Shown: piece by piece, positions 16,632 through 25,458 of the stretch
How the letters are laid out: the number at the start of each line of letters is the position of its first letter
Position numbering within the stretch: the first letter of the stretch is position 1
Origin: Gemmatimonadota bacterium
Lineage (GTDB): Bacteria > Gemmatimonadota > Gemmatimonadetes > Gemmatimonadales > Gemmatimonadaceae
Reading direction: 5' to 3'
Length of the DNA stretch: 41,171 nt
Assembly (NCBI GenBank): GCA_003223455.1
Contig: QHVE01000047.1
Coordinates: 1 to 41,171 of the forward strand
Program-made: the position numbers and the translations under genes
The notes under the pieces: model-generated
What the model was told of the DNA's origin: nothing
Seen by the model: only the letters and a program-made list of their open reading frames with translations
The model's database searches: none

Positions 16632-17752
16632 GCGTGCCACACGTCCCATCGCCCACGCGCGCCGTTCGCCGTGGCGCGCACGGTGGCGACCTGGACGAGA
16701 ATGCTCGACACCACCGCGCTGCGCAGCGCGCGCAGCGGACGTGAGCGAAGCTGCAGCACCCCGACGAACGCCGCCGTCGCGGCGAGGAGCCACACCGCAC
16801 CGATGCGATGCGCCAGCGCCACGACCGCCCACGCCACGCACACGAGCACCCAGTACGGCGTCAGGAGCCGCAGGAGCTTGTGCGTCACGAACTGCGGCCA
16901 CACAGGATTGCGCAGCGGCGTCAGGGTCTGCGGGAGCCACGCGCACAGCTGCAGGACGCCGGTCAGCGTCCGCACCTTGCGTCGGTACTCGTTCCCGTCG
17001 GTCGTCGCGCGCGTTTCGTATGCGCGTGCCTCGTCCACGAACGCCACGCGCTGACCGCGCAGCACGAGCTGCATCGGCACGTAGAGGTCATCGAGGATCA
17101 GCCCGGCCGGAAGCGGGGTCCACAGCTCGCGCCGCATCGCGTAGATCGCGCCCGTCACACCGATCGTCGAATGCACGTCGGCCTCTCGCCGCCGGAGCCA
17201 GCGCTCGAGCGACCAGTACAGTCGGAGCGGCAGTGCCGGAGCCCTCGCGCCGTCGGCGAGCTCGAGCCGCCCCGACGCCGCGCCGACGCCCCGTCGCTCG
17301 AGCGCGCGTGTCAGCGCCGTCACTGCGCCGGCGTCGAACCGCTGCCCGCTGTCCGCAAACACGAGAACTTCGCCGCGCGCCGCCCGCGCGCCGGCGTTCA
17401 ACGCCGCCGCCTTGCCGCCCCGCTCGTCGCCACGCACGACCTGCACGCGCGCGGCGTCGGCTCCGTTCCACGTCGCCATCGGCTCGGTGCTGCGCGCGTC
17501 GTACGCCACGACGACGTCGAGCCGCGATGCCGGATACTCGCTTCGCAGCAGGTTCTCCACGCGCGCTCGCACCGTCGCTGCGTCGGCACGCGTCGCCAGG
17601 AGGGCGGTCACGTGCGGCAGCGCTGACGGCACTCCATCGTCGGGTGCGTCGCCGCGGCGAACGACGGCCGCGACGAAACCGATCACCGCGGGATACAACC
17701 CCCACACGGCGAGGATGCACGACAACGAAAGGATCGCCACGAGACTCAGCAT
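16628..17752 (-). CDS. Membrane GT2 glycosyltransferase
   Basis: 374 residues from ATG 17752. An N-terminal transmembrane helix (LSLVAILSLSCILAVWGLYPAVI) precedes a GT-A domain with VVAYDARSTE, RGDERGGKAAALNAGA, the donor-binding VFADSGQRFD (Asp134) and a catalytic-pair region ILDDLYVP (221-222). Two more hydrophobic segments close the protein (LTPYWVLVCVAWAVVALA and VWLLAATAAFVGVLQL). The layout is that of processive or capsule-type GT2 enzymes, but a clear QxxRW motif was not found. Substrate is unknown. It follows the epimerase gene by 37 bases. Confidence 0.86.
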   Translation of the reverse strand: MLSLVAILSLSCILAVWGLYPAVIGFVAAVVRRGDAPDDGVPSALPHVTALLATRADAATVRARVENLLRSEYPASRLDVVVAYDARSTEPMATWNGADAARVQVVRGDERGGKAAALNAGARAARGEVLVFADSGQRFDAGAVTALTRALERRGVGAASGRLELADGARAPALPLRLYWSLERWLRRREADVHSTIGVTGAIYAMRRELWTPLPAGLILDDLYVPMQLVLRGQRVAFVDEARAYETRATTDGNEYRRKVRTLTGVLQLCAWLPQTLTPLRNPVWPQFVTHKLLRLLTPYWVLVCVAWAVVALAHRIGAVWLLAATAAFVGVLQLRSRPLRALRSAVVSSILVQVATVRATANGARGRWDVWHA

Positions 17753-17789
17753 GTCGGCGAACGGACGAAGCGCGGTTCGACGCGATGGA

Positions 17790-18791
17790 TCACGCGACCT
17801 GCGTGGCCACGCTGAGGCGCGGCGCGCTCTCCGTCGATCCGGCGTTTGATCGAAACCATTCCCACGTGCGGCGCAGCCCTTCCCGCAGCCCGATCTCCAC
17901 CTCGTAGCCGAGCAGACGCCTGGTGCGCTCCAATCCCGCCAGCGAATCACGCACGTCACCCGCGCGCGGCGCAACGGACTGGCAGACCAGCTTCCGACCA
18001 GTCACGTCGCGGATCAGCGACGCGAGCTGCTGCAGCGAGGTGCGCTCGCCCGCCCCGACGTTCACCGGGTAGCCCGAGACGATCTCCGCCGGGCGCGTTC
18101 CGGCGAGCACGTTCGCCTGCACGACGTTGGTGATGTACGTGAAATCGCGCGTCTGCTCGCCGTCGCCGAAGATCGTCGCCGGCCGGCCCTCGAGCGCGGC
18201 GGCCATGAAGAGCGGAATCACCGCAGCGTACGCCGACGTCGGGCTCTGACGCGGACCAAACACGTTGAAGTAGCGCAGTGCCACCCCTTCGATCAGCCCG
18301 CCGCGCGCGTAGGCCAGCACGTACTGCTCGCTGGCGAGCTTCGATGCCGCGTACGGGGAGCGGGGGAGCGGCTCGACGCTTTCTACCTTCGGAAGCTCCG
18401 GCGTGTCGCCGTAGACGGAGCTCGAGCTCGAATACACGATCCGACGCGATCCCGCGCGCACCGCCGCCTGTAACAGATGTACGGTCGCGTTCACGTTGGC
18501 GTCGTGCGAGCCCCACGGGTCCTGCAGCGACCGCGGGACGCTTGGCAGGGCAGCGAGGTGGTAGATCACTTCGATGCCCTCGACCGCGCGTGCCGCGACT
18601 GCCGGGTCGCACAGGTCGCCGAGCTGAAAGTCGATTTGCTTCGCGACGTGGGAGAGGTTGGCGCGACTCCCCGTCGACAGATTGTCGACCACGCGCACCT
18701 CGTGGCCGAGGGCCAGCAGGCGATCGACGACGTGTGAGCCGATGAAGCCAGCGCCCCCGGTGACGAGACAGCGCGAAAGGTGACTGGACAA
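17790..18791 (-). CDS. NAD-dependent UDP-sugar 4-epimerase (extended SDR)
   Basis: 333 residues. TGGAGFIGS (11-19) binds NAD, and the catalytic SSSSSVYGD and YAASK (Tyr147, Lys151) are intact. The stretches ALPSVPRSLQDP, YGDTPELPKVES, RYFNVFGPRQSPTSAYAAVIP and GDGEQTRDFTYI are very close to those of UDP-GlcNAc/UDP-GalNAc 4-epimerases of the WbpP type. The enzyme probably inverts C4 of a UDP-hexosamine or hexuronate to give the galacto epimer for the repeat unit. The start is a TTG at 18791 with GGAG five to six bases upstream. A 352-base gap separates it from the preceding gene, so it may head a second transcript. Confidence 0.88.
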   Translation of the reverse strand: MSSHLSRCLVTGGAGFIGSHVVDRLLALGHEVRVVDNLSTGSRANLSHVAKQIDFQLGDLCDPAVAARAVEGIEVIYHLAALPSVPRSLQDPWGSHDANVNATVHLLQAAVRAGSRRIVYSSSSSVYGDTPELPKVESVEPLPRSPYAASKLASEQYVLAYARGGLIEGVALRYFNVFGPRQSPTSAYAAVIPLFMAAALEGRPATIFGDGEQTRDFTYITNVVQANVLAGTRPAEIVSGYPVNVGAGERTSLQQLASLIRDVTGRKLVCQSVAPRAGDVRDSLAGLERTRRLLGYEVEIGLREGLRRTWEWFRSNAGSTESAPRLSVATQVA

Positions 18792-19143
18792 GTGTGCTCC
18801 GAGCTATGGTCTAGAGGGTGCGTTGAGAGCGCCGGTGTGGCTGACACCCCGGCGTCGCGAGCTTCGGTCCAGCGGCTGCTTGGGAACCAGATCGAGCATG
18901 TGTTCCGCCCTGAGGATCAGCAACGCACATACCCCGCGGCCTCCCCCCTCACCCAGCTTGGGCAGACCTCGAACGGAGTCTGCAAACCGCTGCCCACGAA
19001 GCCCTTAGTGCAAAGCAACGAACGCGCCACCACGGCGGAGCCCGCAACGGACCGGAACGGCATGTCGCGGTTCCGCCACACCATCTGTTGGGTCGTCGGC
19101 GAACGAGTCCCAAAATCTATTTCCGCGCACGCGCCAGGGTCGC
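18792..19143. other. 352-bp intergenic region inside the minus-strand cluster
   Basis: This is the only large gap in the minus-strand run of genes. It carries an imperfect stem CGCCGG-TGT / ACACC-CCGGCG around 18829-18853 and a short stem GCAGAC/GTCTGC at 18962-18983. I see no convincing coding frame and no confident promoter. It may hold a promoter for the epimerase-to-algD genes or the end of the first transcript. Confidence 0.45.
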
Positions 19144-20352
19144 TCACGACCCCATGAGGCCCCCGACCGACCGTAAGAGCCCGAAGCTGTGCTGGATGAA
19201 CCGCCGTGCAGCCGAGGTCTGCGCGTTCCGCATGCCGCCCGCTACCCGAACCCATTCCCGCGTGTCGAGCCACGGTCGGGACGCGCCATGTCCCTGGGCG
19301 CGTGGCTGGATGCCCAGGCTCCAGAGCGCGCGCGACAGCGACACCGAGTTCACGATCAGATCCGGGTTGGGCAGCGCGTGCTCGGCGAAATACCGCGTGA
19401 GCGAGCGCAGCACTCGGTTCGGGAGACGCGGGGCGAGCTGACCGAGCACCTCCGACGGAACGGCGACGCTGGCGAGATCCCGCGCCAGGCGCAGCGCCCA
19501 GTAGCAGCATGTGGCGCCGCGCGCCGCGCGCGCCTTGCGCACGAGTGTCGCCCAGTCGACCGGACCGGCCGCCAGGATGCGCTCGATGTCACGCAGGGTG
19601 CGGAACGCGCCGAACGTCATCTCGTGCGACCACGCGAAATGCAGCGCCGCGTGAAGCAGCTGGTCTTCCGGGCTGGGTACGTACGCGGGCTGGCCACCGA
19701 TCGTGATTCGGCGTGCGCTCTCCCACAGCTGCTCGGGGGGGAGACGGAACGGCGCCTGCAGCGTGAACAGCGCCGTGTGAAGTTCGAGCCCGATCTGCAG
19801 GCCGTCGGCATCCTCGAGCGGCGACAGGTGCTGATGGTCCGCATAGCTGCGCTCCTCCGCCACGTCGCCACGCCGCGTCCATCCATTGCCCAACGCCAGC
19901 TCCCACGCGCGCTGCGCCTTCTCCCCACGCACGAGCAGGTCGATGTCGCCCATGGGCCGCTCGGTCGGCCGCGCATACGCCGAGTGGGCGAGACCAGCCC
20001 CCTTCAACAGAAGCACATCGATGTCGTGGCCGGCATACAGCCCGAGCAGCTTGACCAACCGGTCGTGCAGCGACGAAAGCTGGAACTCCGACACGAGGGC
20101 GAGACGCTGCAGATTCGCCAGTTCCTCCGGGCGCGGACCGCGGAGCGGGGTTTGCGCCAGCTGCTCGCTCAGCGCGACGATCGCGCGCTCTCGTGCCGCG
20201 AGATGCATGAGACGCTCCCAGTCCACCGGACGGTCGAGCAGGCCACGCAGCGACTCCTGACCCGCCGGATTCGACGTCGCCAACGCGATCAGCGCCGACT
20301 CCGTGGGCAGCTGATCCAGCAGCCGCTCGGCGGTGGGATGCGCGTCGCTCAT
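19144..20352 (-). CDS. Nucleotidyltransferase-fold protein (PF14907-like)
   Basis: 402 residues. The central LLLKGAGLAHSAYARP segment followed by RPMGDIDLLV (residues 132-141) is the signature of the nucleotidyltransferase_5 family, with the GD-x-D pair that binds metal. Such proteins are repeatedly found in polysaccharide loci of the exosortase type. Their substrate is not known, so no reaction is assigned. The remainder is largely alpha-helical, with HFAWSHEMTFGAFRTLRDIERIL downstream. The start ATG 20352 overlaps the stop of the upstream asnB copy (ATGA). It is the last gene before the 352-base gap. Confidence 0.85.
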   Translation of the reverse strand: MSDAHPTAERLLDQLPTESALIALATSNPAGQESLRGLLDRPVDWERLMHLAARERAIVALSEQLAQTPLRGPRPEELANLQRLALVSEFQLSSLHDRLVKLLGLYAGHDIDVLLLKGAGLAHSAYARPTERPMGDIDLLVRGEKAQRAWELALGNGWTRRGDVAEERSYADHQHLSPLEDADGLQIGLELHTALFTLQAPFRLPPEQLWESARRITIGGQPAYVPSPEDQLLHAALHFAWSHEMTFGAFRTLRDIERILAAGPVDWATLVRKARAARGATCCYWALRLARDLASVAVPSEVLGQLAPRLPNRVLRSLTRYFAEHALPNPDLIVNSVSLSRALWSLGIQPRAQGHGASRPWLDTREWVRVAGGMRNAQTSAARRFIQHSFGLLRSVGGLMGS

Positions 20353-22274
20353 GCCGAGACCGTGTTGACGTTCGCCGTCGCCGCCGACTGCCGGACCGCC
20401 GGCGCCAGAGGCGATGCGTGCGCCAGTCGTCCTTCGGCGAGCGCGCCGAGCCAGATCTCGAGCGCGATGAGCCGCCACAGCAGATGGCTGTGGTCGCGGC
20501 GTGCCGAGCGATGCTCGAGAACGAGTCGGGCGACGGCGTCACGGTCGACGAACGGCGCGATGCGCGACTCCGGCTCCATGAGCGCGTCGAGTCGGTAGCG
20601 GAGATCCTCCCGGAACCATCGCGCGAGCGGCACGCCGAACCCGTGTTTCGGATGCGCCAGCACGCGCGGCGGGACCAGACCGTCGATCGCCTGGCGCAGC
20701 AGCCATTTCCCCACGCCGTTTCGTTGCTTCAGGCGACTCGGCATCGCCATCGCGAATTCCACGATGTGATGGTCGAGCAGCGGCACCCGCGCCTCGAGCG
20801 AGACCGCCATGCTCATCCGGTCGACCTTCGTCAGGATGTCGCCTGGCAGGTACGTCACCAGGTCCACCGCCGTCAGCTGGGCGAGCAGGTCGCGTCCCGC
20901 CACCGGAGAGAACGCTGCGGAGAGCAGTGCGTCCATCGGAGGGATGTCGCTCGCCAGTTGCGCGCTGAGCACTCCGCCTTCGCTCACGTCCGGCGGAACG
21001 GCGACGGTCGCCGCGTATCGACCCTGGAGCGTCCGCGTCATGTCGAGCATTCGGTTCCGGCCGCGCGTACCGTGCGGCAGGTGCGCGACGACGCGCGAGA
21101 GCGCCGTGCGTGCAAACCCGGGCAGCTCGCGCCGCGACAGCAGCTCCGCGTATCGGGTGTATCCGCCGAACAGCTCGTCGCCGCCGTCTCCCGAGAGCGC
21201 GACGGTCACGTGCTCGCGCGCCATCTGCGAGACGAGGAACGTCGGCAGTGCCGATGAATCGCCGAACGGCTCGTCGAAGCCGGTGATCACCGAGTCGACC
21301 AGGCTGTCCACGTCGGGGCGCACGATCAGCTCCGTGTGCTCGGTGCCGATCTCGCGCGCCACGAGTGCCGCGTGCGGCGCCTCGTTGTGCGACGCCTCCT
21401 CGAAGCCGATCGAGAACGTCTTCACGCGGCCCGGGACGAGTCGCGCCATCTGGGCGACGACGGCCGACGAGTCCGTCCCTCCCGAGAGAAACGCCCCGAG
21501 CGGCACGTCCGACTCGAGATGCAGCGCGACCGACTCCCGTAGGAGCGCGCGCAGCGACTCGATCGCTTCCTCGTCGCGCGTCTCGGTGCGCTCGGCTCGC
21601 AGCGGAGACCAGTACGCGTCGATGCGCGGTGCGCTCCCCGGCTCCCACGTCAGTCGGTGTCCCGGTGGCAGCTTCCGAACTCCATCGAAGATGCAGTGCG
21701 ACTCCGGCACGTACCCGAACGTCAGGTACTGCGCCACGGCCTGTGGGCACACCACGGCCGTGAACTCCGGCATTGCGATCAGCGAGCGCAGCTCCGAGGC
21801 GAACGCGAGACCGCCGGCGTGCTCCCAGACGTAGAGCGGCTTGATGCCGACCCGATCGCGCGCGATGAGCAGGCGACGGCGCCGCGTGTCCCACAGCGCG
21901 AACGCGAACATGCCGCGCAGCGCGTCGACGACGCCGTCTCCCAGGTCCTCGTACAGGTGCACGATCACTTCGGTGTCGCTCGACGTCGCCATCGTATGGC
22001 CGCGGGCGACGAGCTCCCGACGCAGCTGCCGGTGATTGTAGATCTCACCGTTGAACACGAGCTGGATCGTGCCGTCCTCGTTGCTCATCGGCTGCTGCCC
22101 GAGTGCGGGATCCATCACGCTGAGCCGACGCATCCCCAGCGCGATCTCCGACGCCAGATAGCGACCCTCCTCGTTGGGGCCACGATGGACGATCGCCGCA
22201 CACATCGCGCGCAGCGACGCCTGCCGCTCGCTCTCGGAGCCCGAGCCCGCCGCGAATCCCACGATGCCGCACAT
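20349..22274 (-). CDS. asnB: AsnB-type glutamine-dependent amidotransferase (second full copy)
   Basis: 641 residues with the complete two-domain plan: MCGIVGF with nucleophile Cys2, HRGPNEEG, FNGEIYNH, then LSGGTDSSA at 263-271, SGDGGDELFGGY and ARVPLLDHHIVEF. It is closer to the general AsnB type than the first copy (GDGGDELFGGY versus GEGSDETLAGY), so the two are paralogues, not a recent duplication. As for the other copy, the acceptor could be aspartate or a sugar acid. It starts six bases after the Wzy-like gene and overlaps the nucleotidyltransferase gene. Confidence 0.9.
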   Translation of the reverse strand: MCGIVGFAAGSGSESERQASLRAMCAAIVHRGPNEEGRYLASEIALGMRRLSVMDPALGQQPMSNEDGTIQLVFNGEIYNHRQLRRELVARGHTMATSSDTEVIVHLYEDLGDGVVDALRGMFAFALWDTRRRRLLIARDRVGIKPLYVWEHAGGLAFASELRSLIAMPEFTAVVCPQAVAQYLTFGYVPESHCIFDGVRKLPPGHRLTWEPGSAPRIDAYWSPLRAERTETRDEEAIESLRALLRESVALHLESDVPLGAFLSGGTDSSAVVAQMARLVPGRVKTFSIGFEEASHNEAPHAALVAREIGTEHTELIVRPDVDSLVDSVITGFDEPFGDSSALPTFLVSQMAREHVTVALSGDGGDELFGGYTRYAELLSRRELPGFARTALSRVVAHLPHGTRGRNRMLDMTRTLQGRYAATVAVPPDVSEGGVLSAQLASDIPPMDALLSAAFSPVAGRDLLAQLTAVDLVTYLPGDILTKVDRMSMAVSLEARVPLLDHHIVEFAMAMPSRLKQRNGVGKWLLRQAIDGLVPPRVLAHPKHGFGVPLARWFREDLRYRLDALMEPESRIAPFVDRDAVARLVLEHRSARRDHSHLLWRLIALEIWLGALAEGRLAHASPLAPAVRQSAATANVNTVSA

Positions 22275-22280
22275 ACGGCC

Positions 22281-23717
22281 TTACCTCGACACCGGAACGG
22301 CGGATCCGGCGTACGCGAGTTGGAATGCCTGCGCGCGCCGAGCGGCGCTGCTCACCGCGACCTCGCGTTTCATCATCTCGACCACGCACCACATGGTGAG
22401 GACGTGCAGTACGAGGAAGGAGACGTGGGCCAGTGAGCCGAAGATCGCCGCGATGAAGAACCCGACCGCGCCCACTTCCATGGCGTATACGGTTTGGGCC
22501 GTGAGTGGTCGCAGCTTCTTCAGCTTCCGTCGATTCGAATCGATCGCAATGAGCACCGCGAGGTAGGTCGACGCCCAGATGATGATCCCGACGAACCCCG
22601 TCTCGGCGGTCACGTTCAGGTAGGCGCTGTGCGTATCGCGCCGCCCGCGCGCCGTCGGGTTGAACTGCGGTCGCATCGCCATGAGCGCATGCTCGGGGGG
22701 ATACGCGCCGAGACCGACGCCGGTCACCGGGTTCTCGCGGATGAGCTGACGTGCCACCTTCCAGATCTCGTAGCGCTGCTCGGCTGATCCTTCTTCGTCC
22801 GCGGCGCCGACGTTTCCTGTGTCGTTGATCTTCTTCAGCGCGAAGACGCGGTCCAGAACGTTTTCCGGCGCGACGAAGATCAGGAGCGATGCCACGACCA
22901 CCGTGAGCCCGATCGCCCGACCGCGCTTCCGTTGGGCCCACAGCGCGAACATCAGGAACACCGCGAATCCGATGAACGCTCCGCGTGATTTCGTCAGCAG
23001 GATCAGCAGTGGCAGCGCGGCCATTCCCACGCGTGCGGCCGTCCGCACCGGTCCCTTCGCCTCGAGCGCGTTCACGCCGAACGCCATCGAGAGCTGAAGG
23101 ATGCAGAACGCCGCCAGGTCGTTCGGATTGTTGTAGACGTAGTTCCAGATCGCCCGTCCGGCGAGCTTTTCTCCGTACAGGTAATAGTTGAAGAACGAAC
23201 CGCGTACGGGGTACGCCGCGAAGCACGCCAGCCAGAACACGAGGAAGAAGCGCAGTTGCTCGCGCGTGCGCAGCGCGTTCGCGGCCACGAGCGCGATCAG
23301 CCAGAGCTTCACCATCTGATCGAGCTTGACGTACACGAGGTCGGGATAATTGCTCAGCGCGTACCCCATGATCGCCCAGAGCAGGAACACGCCGAGTCCC
23401 TTCAGCAGCCCCGGGACGCGGATCGGCTCCTTCATCGTCAGCAACCCGATCAGGGCGATGACGATGGAGATGTCGCCGATCTGCAGGCGATACGTCGTGT
23501 TGGCGAAGATGTACCCGAGGAAGCCGACGTACGTGAGCGTCCACTGCACGCCGCGCCACGGCCAGCGTTGCGCCGACGACTCCGGCGGGAGTGCGTCCAC
23601 CGACGTGCCCGTCGGAAGTGCGGTGACGGGCGCAGTCGCCGCGGACCGCGGGATGTGCGCCGGCCACAGACCGCCACCCCCGAGGCCCGCGCCGATCGGA
23701 CGGTTCGGCGTCGTCAT
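22281..23717 (-). CDS. O-antigen ligase / Wzy-like polymerase
   Basis: 478 residues from ATG 23717, which overlaps the upstream GT4 stop. An N-terminal cytosolic tail of about 55 residues precedes roughly ten hydrophobic helices. The conserved periplasmic loop of the Wzy_C family is visible: RQLIRENPVTGVGLGAYPP, then DTHSAYLNVTAETGFVG. These proteins polymerise or ligate undecaprenyl-linked glycans at the periplasmic face; XrtA-associated O-glycosylation ligases also have this loop. Which of the two it is cannot be settled, but it is the only polymerase candidate here, so I favour Wzy. No flippase gene was recognised beside it. Confidence 0.85.
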   Translation of the reverse strand: MTTPNRPIGAGLGGGGLWPAHIPRSAATAPVTALPTGTSVDALPPESSAQRWPWRGVQWTLTYVGFLGYIFANTTYRLQIGDISIVIALIGLLTMKEPIRVPGLLKGLGVFLLWAIMGYALSNYPDLVYVKLDQMVKLWLIALVAANALRTREQLRFFLVFWLACFAAYPVRGSFFNYYLYGEKLAGRAIWNYVYNNPNDLAAFCILQLSMAFGVNALEAKGPVRTAARVGMAALPLLILLTKSRGAFIGFAVFLMFALWAQRKRGRAIGLTVVVASLLIFVAPENVLDRVFALKKINDTGNVGAADEEGSAEQRYEIWKVARQLIRENPVTGVGLGAYPPEHALMAMRPQFNPTARGRRDTHSAYLNVTAETGFVGIIIWASTYLAVLIAIDSNRRKLKKLRPLTAQTVYAMEVGAVGFFIAAIFGSLAHVSFLVLHVLTMWCVVEMMKREVAVSSAARRAQAFQLAYAGSAVPVSR

Positions 23718-25045
23718 GCGACCGCGCGCCTCGCGAGCCGCGTATAGAGCGCCTCCACCTGCGCGATCACGGCGTCGGCACTGTAGCCGGCGCGCGCGGC
23801 CGCGCGGCCGGCGTTGCCCAGCTTCGTGCGCAGCGCTGGCTCGTTGTAGAGCCGAAGGATCGCTCCGGCCAGACGCGACGGATCGCCCGGACGGACCAGC
23901 AGCCCGGTCGTGCCCTCGTGCACCGCGTCCGGAGTGCCTCCCACGTCGGTGGCGACCACAGGCCGCGCGGCGGCCATCGCCTCGAGGACCGAGTTCGGAA
24001 ACGCCTCCGTCGTCGAGCACAGCACAGAGACGTCGAACAGACCGTGCAGGTTCGGCGGCTGCGTGCGCTCCCCAGCGAAATGGACGAGCTCACCAATGCC
24101 GAGCGTGTCCGCGAGCGCCCGCAGCGCCGACCGTTCCGGTCCGTCGCCGACGAGGACGCAGTGCAGGGCGGGGATCTGACCTCGCAGCGATGCGATCGCA
24201 CGAAGCAGCGTCCCGTGGTCCTTCACGGGTGACAGCCGAGCCACGATCCCGACGACGAACGCATCCTCCGGCACTCCAATCTCGTCGAGCATGCGACGGC
24301 GGTCGTCGGCCGTGATCGGCTCGAATGCTTCTGGGTCGAGGAAGTTCGGGATCGTCACGATCCGCGATGCCGGTATGCCCCCTTCGGACTCGACGAGCCG
24401 CGACACACTCGGGCTATTCCCCAGCACCCGGTGTGCGAAGCGGTACGCCACCCGATTGGCCCGAAGAATTCGCCCACGGAGGTGGGGCGAATACCACGAC
24501 CGTCGACTGGCGATCACTCCCGGCACACCGGCGAGCCGCGCGCACATCGTCCCGTAGACGCTCGTATACGCGTCGTGACTATGCACGATGTCCGCGCGCT
24601 CTCGGCGAAAGAGCTGGATCAGGCGGACCGCTTGTCGCATGGCCCGGATACCCAGAAGACTCGTCATGGGGAAGGTGTACACCGGAATGCCGGCTGCCTT
24701 GTATCGCGCCATCAGCGGCCCGCTGTCCCGGATGCAAACCACGGAGATCGTGAATCGCCGTCGGTCGAGACGCTCCGCCGTTCGAAGCGCGTTCAGCTCC
24801 GTACCGCCCACCTGCATGTTGTCTATGCAATACACGACCCGGATCGGGTCACCCGGCGCTGTGTGGGCCAAGCGTGCCTCATGGACGCGACGTTGTTCGA
24901 GATGGACGACTGACAGGGCCATACGCACCGACGGTCTGAGCCGCCGGCGCGAGGGAGCTGGCATGCGCCTCTGACGCAACTCCAGCGCCGCGATCTCCCG
25001 ATGAATCCGCCCCTCGAGCCCTCTAAAGTAGTACGACGTCTGCAT
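23714..25045 (-). CDS. GT4 family glycosyltransferase with basic N-terminal extension
   Basis: 443 residues if begun at ATG 25045. The GT-B domain proper starts only at residue 67 (PIRVVYCIDNMQVGGTELNALRTAERL), so ATG 24964 or 24922 are possible. No good ribosome-binding site separates them, and the 66-residue lead is Arg-rich. Later motifs are SRRSWYSPHLRGR, VGIVARLSPVKDHGTLL, LVGDGPERSAL and the donor-binding TTEAFPNSVLEAMAAARPVVATDVGGTPD. It resembles XrtA-associated GT4 enzymes (TIGR03088-like). It heads the long minus-strand gene run, just downstream of a CRP-like palindrome. Confidence 0.86.
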   Translation of the reverse strand: MQTSYYFRGLEGRIHREIAALELRQRRMPAPSRRRLRPSVRMALSVVHLEQRRVHEARLAHTAPGDPIRVVYCIDNMQVGGTELNALRTAERLDRRRFTISVVCIRDSGPLMARYKAAGIPVYTFPMTSLLGIRAMRQAVRLIQLFRRERADIVHSHDAYTSVYGTMCARLAGVPGVIASRRSWYSPHLRGRILRANRVAYRFAHRVLGNSPSVSRLVESEGGIPASRIVTIPNFLDPEAFEPITADDRRRMLDEIGVPEDAFVVGIVARLSPVKDHGTLLRAIASLRGQIPALHCVLVGDGPERSALRALADTLGIGELVHFAGERTQPPNLHGLFDVSVLCSTTEAFPNSVLEAMAAARPVVATDVGGTPDAVHEGTTGLLVRPGDPSRLAGAILRLYNEPALRTKLGNAGRAAARAGYSADAVIAQVEALYTRLARRAVA

Positions 25046-25072
25046 CGCGGAGCGACGGCGGCCCGCGAGCGA

Positions 25073-25090
25073 CTGTGACGCAAGTCACAG
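25073..25090. promoter_or_regulatory. CRP/FNR-family-like operator CTGTGACGCAAGTCACAG
   Basis: It contains exactly TGTGA-N6-TCACA, the half-sites and spacing of the E. coli CRP consensus, with 7-bp perfect arms. It lies 28 bases upstream of the GT4 start on the minus strand (further if a later start is used). A dimeric CRP/FNR-type regulator is the inferred ligand. No such gene is in the window. Confidence 0.6.
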
Positions 25091-25330
25091 AATACGTAGG
25101 GGTTACATTTCACCGTGCTCGCCCGATGGCCAGCGAGCGCTCTCGTCTGCGACGGAGCGCCCGGTGGCGCGTCTACTGAGCAGGACCTGGTGAGGCGGAA
25201 TCCGTCCGACTCACCTCGCTCGACTTTCCCTTCGCTCGAGAATCGCTCCCGACGCAGAAGTACCACGACATGTAGCGCTGGCGGCACAGTTGACGCAGAG
25301 AGACGATGGTGCGCGCGCTGACACCGATGG

Positions 25331-25354
25331 GCTAACTCTTTGTCGGAAATTAGC
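25331..25354. repeat. Inverted repeat GCTAA-N14-TTAGC
   Basis: Five-base arms in an AT-rich patch between the divergent operons. It could be part of a promoter or operator for the plus-strand genes. The arms are short and chance cannot be excluded. Confidence 0.25.
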
Positions 25355-25458
25355 TTAGTCCACGAGGTCGTGCCGCGCTTCTTCTTGCTTTGTGGCGGCG
25401 GTGCGGGACGCGCACCGGTGGGCGCGACCCAGCCCCGCTTCGAGATCTGCCCCACTCG

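Larger units (their letters stand above)
25046..25458. other. Divergent promoter region between the two polysaccharide operons
   Basis: 413 bases with no convincing gene separate the minus-strand and plus-strand operons. It contains a CRP/FNR-like palindrome (25073-25090) near the minus-strand start and an inverted repeat GCTAA-N14-TTAGC (25331-25354) in an AT-richer patch about 105 bases before the plus-strand start. No -35/-10 pair is confident. Confidence 0.6.
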
